Assembly (NCBI GenBank): GCA_029071285.1
Contig: JAIEAS010000025.1
Span: 1-9,030, forward strand
DNA length: 9,030 nucleotides
Direction of reading: 5' to 3'
DNA from: Clostridia bacterium
GTDB lineage: Bacteria > Bacillota > Clostridia > Christensenellales > Borkfalkiaceae
The notes below the pieces were generated by a model. The model was given only the letters and a program-made list of their open reading frames with translations. It searched no databases and was not told the DNA's origin. The first letter of the stretch is position 1. Every line of letters starts with the position of its first letter. Position numbers and translations under genes: made by a program. Shown here one piece after another: positions 7,275 through 9,030 of this stretch.

Positions 7275-7303
7275 TTGACATATTTTGCGGCATATTATAT
7301 TAT
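7275..7303 (+). promoter_or_regulatory. Sigma70-type promoter for the recombinase
   Basis: TTGACA (7275-7280) is a perfect -35 box. After 17 bp comes TATTAT (7298-7303) as the -10 in a TATA-rich stretch. Transcription would begin near 7310, giving a leader of about 205 nt before the recombinase start. Confidence 0.7.
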
Positions 7304-7334
7304 ATATAGGCACTAAAATGGCAAAAAAGCCCGA

Positions 7335-7391
7335 TTTTTGTTACTAACAAAAACCAACGAAAACCATCCAAAAAAGGTATACTTTTTTTGG
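7335..7391 (+). promoter_or_regulatory. Two hairpins in the recombinase leader
   Basis: TTTTTGTT (7335-7342) pairs with AACAAAAA (7346-7353). Then CCAAAAAA (7368-7375) pairs with TTTTTTGG (7384-7391), followed by a run of seven T. The second could be a weak terminator or attenuator between promoter and gene. The stems are A-T rich, so their stability is doubtful. Confidence 0.4.
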
Positions 7392-7500
7392 ATTTTTTTA
7401 TTTTTTGGGTATTTTTTCTCTAAAAGTACCCAAAAATTACATAAAATCACCCCTCAAAACCGACAGTTTATCTTTAAATTTTGTTGTAGACTGGTCTGAT

Positions 7501-7506
7501 AAGGAG
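7501..7506 (+). promoter_or_regulatory. Ribosome binding site of the recombinase
   Basis: AAGGAG lies 9 nt before the ATG at 7516. It fixes that codon as the start rather than the in-frame ATG at 7405, which has no such site and would add residues unlike the family. Confidence 0.88.
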
Positions 7507-7515
7507 AAGAATTTT

Positions 7516-8130
7516 ATGATTTATGCTTATGCACGCGTTTCAGCGACAGACCAGAACCTCAACAGACAAATTGACAGCTTTATTCAATACGGAGTTGCCA
7601 AAGAACACGTTTACTGTGACAAAAAGTCGGGCAAAGACTTTGACCGAAAGGGCTATAACCGCCTTTTGAAGAAACTGAAAAAAGACGATTTATTGATTAT
7701 CAAATCAATAGACCGCCTTGGAAGGAATTATGAAAAGATTATCGCGCAGTGGGTTCATATAACCGAAAACATCGGCGCGAACATACTGGTGCTTGATATG
7801 CCTATCCTCGACACCCGCACGAACGACAACGGACTTACGGGCAAGCTGATATCCAATATCGTTTTGCAGATTTTATCCTACGTTGCGCAAAAGGAGCGCG
7901 AAGAGATAAACGCGCGCCAGAAAGAAGGCATTGCCTCGGCAAAGCTGCGCGGGATACGCTTCGGCAGACCGAACCTCGCTTTGTCAGAAGAATTTTTACA
8001 GCTTGTGGAACTGTATAAAAGCGGCGAAATCACCGTGAAGGAAATTCTTAAAAGGACGGGTTTGAAAAAATCCACCTTTTACTACCGAATGAGCCTTATA
8101 GAAACCCGCCTTGAAAACAGCATTGCCTAA
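7516..8130 (+). CDS. Serine recombinase (resolvase/invertase family)
   Basis: A 204-residue small serine recombinase, close to the usual 180-210 residues of Tn3-type resolvases and DNA invertases. It cuts and rejoins DNA through a phosphoserine link. The N-terminal catalytic domain opens MIYAYARVSATDQN, with the likely nucleophile at Ser9. The DRLGR motif follows mid-domain, and then the long helix region with KEREEINARQKEGIASA and RFGRP. The last 40 residues contain a helix-turn-helix (ITVKEILKRTGLKKSTFYYRM). The gene has its own promoter, RBS and terminator and is a single-gene unit. It faces the target gene divergently and the TR/Avd cassette convergently. Its substrate sites are not identified. 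Possible roles are resolvase of an embedded element, invertase of a nearby segment, or an unrelated passenger. Confidence 0.93.
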   Translation: MIYAYARVSATDQNLNRQIDSFIQYGVAKEHVYCDKKSGKDFDRKGYNRLLKKLKKDDLLIIKSIDRLGRNYEKIIAQWVHITENIGANILVLDMPILDTRTNDNGLTGKLISNIVLQILSYVAQKEREEINARQKEGIASAKLRGIRFGRPNLALSEEFLQLVELYKSGEITVKEILKRTGLKKSTFYYRMSLIETRLENSIA

Positions 8131-8138
8131 AACCTTAT

Positions 8139-8175
8139 AAACCCCGCACGGCGGAAAGCCGCGCGGGGTTTTTTT
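8139..8175 (+). terminator. Intrinsic terminator of the recombinase gene
   Basis: AAACCCCGC (8139-8147) pairs with GCGGGGTTT (8163-8171), with further GGC/GCC pairing inside, and the T run extends to 8175. It starts 9 nt after the TAA stop. It is a strong rho-independent terminator. Confidence 0.92.
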
Positions 8176-8179
8176 GCAC

Positions 8180-8248
8180 AAAAAAACTCAACCGCTTAAT
8201 TTAAGCAAATAACTCAAAGGCCGAAAAGCCGTTGAATTAAGGTTGAGT
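8180..8248 (-). terminator. Intrinsic terminator for the minus-strand TR transcript
   Basis: Read on the minus strand, ACTCAACC plus TTAATT (8248 downward) pairs with AATTAA plus GGTTGAGT (ending at 8186), with a 2-nt bulge, and then seven T (8186-8180). The long loop contains a small GGC/GCC stem. The T run lies on the minus-strand side, so it would stop a transcript coming from the TR and face the recombinase terminator tail to tail. Confidence 0.65.
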
Positions 8249-8250
8249 AT

Positions 8251-8266
8251 GTTTCGCCTCCGAAAC
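8251..8266. repeat. Short hairpin in the TR spacer
   Basis: GTTTCG (8251-8256) and CGAAAC (8261-8266) form a perfect 6-bp stem with a 4-nt loop. A T-rich run follows on the plus strand, so it could back up the recombinase terminator. On the minus strand it lies just before the TR-transcript terminator and may be part of the template RNA structure. Confidence 0.5.
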
Positions 8267-8364
8267 CTTTTTCTTTTGTAAAGCTGCGGAAAGCAGGACG
8301 AAAGCCCCTTCATTCTCATATCATTTCTGTTCGTCTGTCAGTGCACAAGACGAATACTGGAAAA

Positions 8365-8384
8365 CCTGCCAAACTACGGGCAGG
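8365..8384 (-). repeat. Hairpin immediately downstream of the TR
   Basis: CCTGCC and GGCAGG form a 6-bp stem with an 8-nt loop, starting 2 nt past the TR 3' end on the minus strand and followed by four T. It may be an RNA structure next to the cDNA start point. The T run is too short for a confident terminator. Confidence 0.5.
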
Positions 8385-8386
8385 CG

Positions 8387-8496
8387 AGTGAAGCGCGGGC
8401 CGCACGCCGTTAGTATTGTTGACATTATTGTTATTGGTACTGCCGGACGTATTCAAATTGTACGCATTATTGTAATTTGAAGGGTTAGGCGACCGC
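8387..8496 (-). repeat. DGR template repeat (TR)
   Basis: The non-coding copy of the VR at 6056-6165. Read on the minus strand it is crowded with AAY codons: 13 Asn in the frame matching residues 250-284. This is the classical TR design, since adenine mutagenesis of AAY reaches many amino acids but no stop codon. Eleven of the 13 AAY codons are changed in the VR. The frame is open for 60 codons (8498-8316) but has no ribosome binding site, no rest of the domain and no sensible end, so it is a template and not a gene. It lies 65 bp downstream of the avd stop, as in known avd-TR arrangements. Confidence 0.95.
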
Positions 8497-8531
8497 ACAC
8501 AAGTACATAAAACTTTCGCCCTTGTAAAAAT

Positions 8532-8560
8532 ATTGTAGCATATAGCTTGAAAAATTACAA
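8532..8560 (-). promoter_or_regulatory. Candidate promoter for the template RNA
   Basis: On the minus strand TTGTAA (8560-8555) and TACAAT (8537-8532) are separated by exactly 17 bp. That is 4 of 6 and 5 of 6 matches to the sigma70 consensus. The predicted start is near 8525, before the TR. The -35 overlaps a hairpin (TAGCTTG/CAAGCTA, 8543-8564) that includes the avd stop codon, so avd readthrough could also supply the RNA. Confidence 0.45.
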
Positions 8561-8561
8561 G

Positions 8562-9029
8562 CTATCTACTGCCGCGTTTGGTACTTTTTACCCAGCCGGT
8601 CAATAATTTTCTGACTTCGGTCAGTTGTTTTGAAATTATTGCGGTCTGTCTGATATTTATCGCCTGTTTGCTTTTTGCCGTCGTTGCAAAAAAGTCGACG
8701 ATATTTAAGCTTACCATTGCAAGTTTTTGATACTCTACTCGCTTTTCCTCGTCGCGCTCGTAATTGGCAAGGTAAAGATTTTCGATTACGTCAACCGAAG
8801 CGTTTTGCAAGCGGGTGATTATGCTCCACCTGAGTTTTTTGGGCGAGCGCTCGGTTATTACGAAGATATACTCGCTCAGTTTTTTCGCGTGGGTGAAAAC
8901 TGCCATTTCTTTGTCGTGGGGCGGGTCGAAGTCGGTCAGGCGGTACGGCTTGCGCGCCGCGCCGTTTTTGAGCGCGACCAAATCCGCGGGCGGGTCGGGG
9001 TCGTAAAGGGTGTCAAGCGCGGTTCCATC
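8562..9029 (-). CDS. avd: DGR accessory protein Avd (four-helix bundle), 5' end beyond window
   Basis: Avd is the accessory variability determinant. In studied DGRs it forms a basic pentamer of four-helix bundles that binds the reverse transcriptase and template RNA/cDNA and is needed for mutagenic homing. The recognisable part begins at Met 8906 (MAVFTHAKKLSEYIFVITE) and includes SPKKLRWSIITRLQNASVDVIENLY, a conserved-looking Avd segment, ending GWVKSTKRGSR before TAG at 8562. That core is 114 residues, near the usual 110-130. The frame stays open to the window edge, adding about 41 residues (LDTLYDPDPPADLVALKNG and onward) with coding-like GC-rich third positions. Neither the ATG at 8906 nor the TTG at 8981 has a clear RBS, so a start or fusion beyond 9030 is likely. 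The TR lies 65 bp downstream. No RT follows it in this window. Confidence 0.82.
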   Translation of the reverse strand, partial: DGTALDTLYDPDPPADLVALKNGAARKPYRLTDFDPPHDKEMAVFTHAKKLSEYIFVITERSPKKLRWSIITRLQNASVDVIENLYLANYERDEEKRVEYQKLAMVSLNIVDFFATTAKSKQAINIRQTAIISKQLTEVRKLLTGWVKSTKRGSR

Positions 9030-9030
9030 C

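Larger units (their letters stand above)
8180..8525 (-). ncRNA. Predicted DGR template RNA (TR plus downstream spacer)
   Basis: A candidate promoter (8532-8560) and a terminator (8180-8248) bracket the TR on the minus strand and predict an RNA of about 345 nt. It would have about 29 nt before the TR, the 110-nt TR, about 138 nt of spacer and then the terminator. In the Bordetella phage DGR roughly 140 nt downstream of TR is needed for cDNA priming and RT-Avd binding, so the spacer length here is suggestive. Hairpins within the spacer are at 8365-8384 (CCTGCC/GGCAGG) and 8251-8266 (GTTTCG/CGAAAC). Ends are predicted, not measured. Confidence 0.55.

Noticed and set aside
7405..7515. Upstream ATG extending the recombinase by 37 residues
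   Set aside because: It has no ribosome binding site, the added residues do not resemble the family, and AAGGAG sits correctly before the ATG at 7516.
8316..8498. Minus-strand open frame resembling the end of a DUF6273 protein, as if a gene fragment or pseudogene
   Set aside because: Only the 110-bp VR-like part matches. It is Asn (AAY)-saturated and differs from the VR only at adenines. It is the DGR template, not a broken gene copy.

Overview
The window looks like part of a Clostridia-type Firmicutes chromosome. This is suggested by a DUF6273-like domain ending in GVRPAL, a Clostridia-style Avd four-helix-bundle protein, and AT-rich intergenic DNA between GC-richer genes. The taxonomic call is an inference from remembered family distributions. 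The window holds most of a diversity-generating retroelement (DGR): a target gene with its variable repeat (VR), the matching template repeat (TR), and an Avd accessory gene. No reverse transcriptase is visible and it presumably lies beyond the right edge.

Layout. Positions 1-275 are AT-rich and hold no convincing gene, only the intrinsic terminator of the following gene. The minus strand from 6911 to 276 encodes a 2211-residue surface protein. Its parts are a signal peptide, an N-terminal DUF6273/C-type-lectin-like domain carrying the VR (6056-6165), a stalk of about 1,480 residues of Ig/MBG-like repeats, one transmembrane helix, a highly charged coiled coil, and a Gln/Met/Pro-rich cytoplasmic tail. 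Positions 6912-7515 are non-coding, with inverted repeats, a REP/MITE-like element and a good forward promoter. A serine recombinase gene lies on the plus strand at 7516-8130, closed by a strong terminator. Positions 8131-8561 have no protein gene but hold the TR (8387-8496), with a candidate promoter and a candidate terminator that would make a TR RNA of about 345 nt. An Avd gene on the minus strand occupies 8562 to the right edge.

The core evidence is direct. VR and TR align without gaps for 110 bp. All 19 mismatches fall where the TR sense strand has A, and none fall at the 76 non-A positions. That is the signature of adenine-specific mutagenic retrohoming.

How the parts fit together (inference): the TR RNA is copied by an RT-Avd complex into cDNA mutated at adenines, which replaces the VR in the surface gene. 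This changes up to about 13 residues of a domain displayed at the far, N-terminal end of a long stalk. Known DGR targets usually carry the VR at the C-terminal end of a shorter protein. A VR near residue 250 of a 2211-residue membrane-anchored protein with a large cytoplasmic coiled coil is therefore the most unusual aspect of the locus. The recombinase sits between the target and the TR/Avd cassette in the opposite direction and may be a passenger, a mobilising enzyme or a switch.
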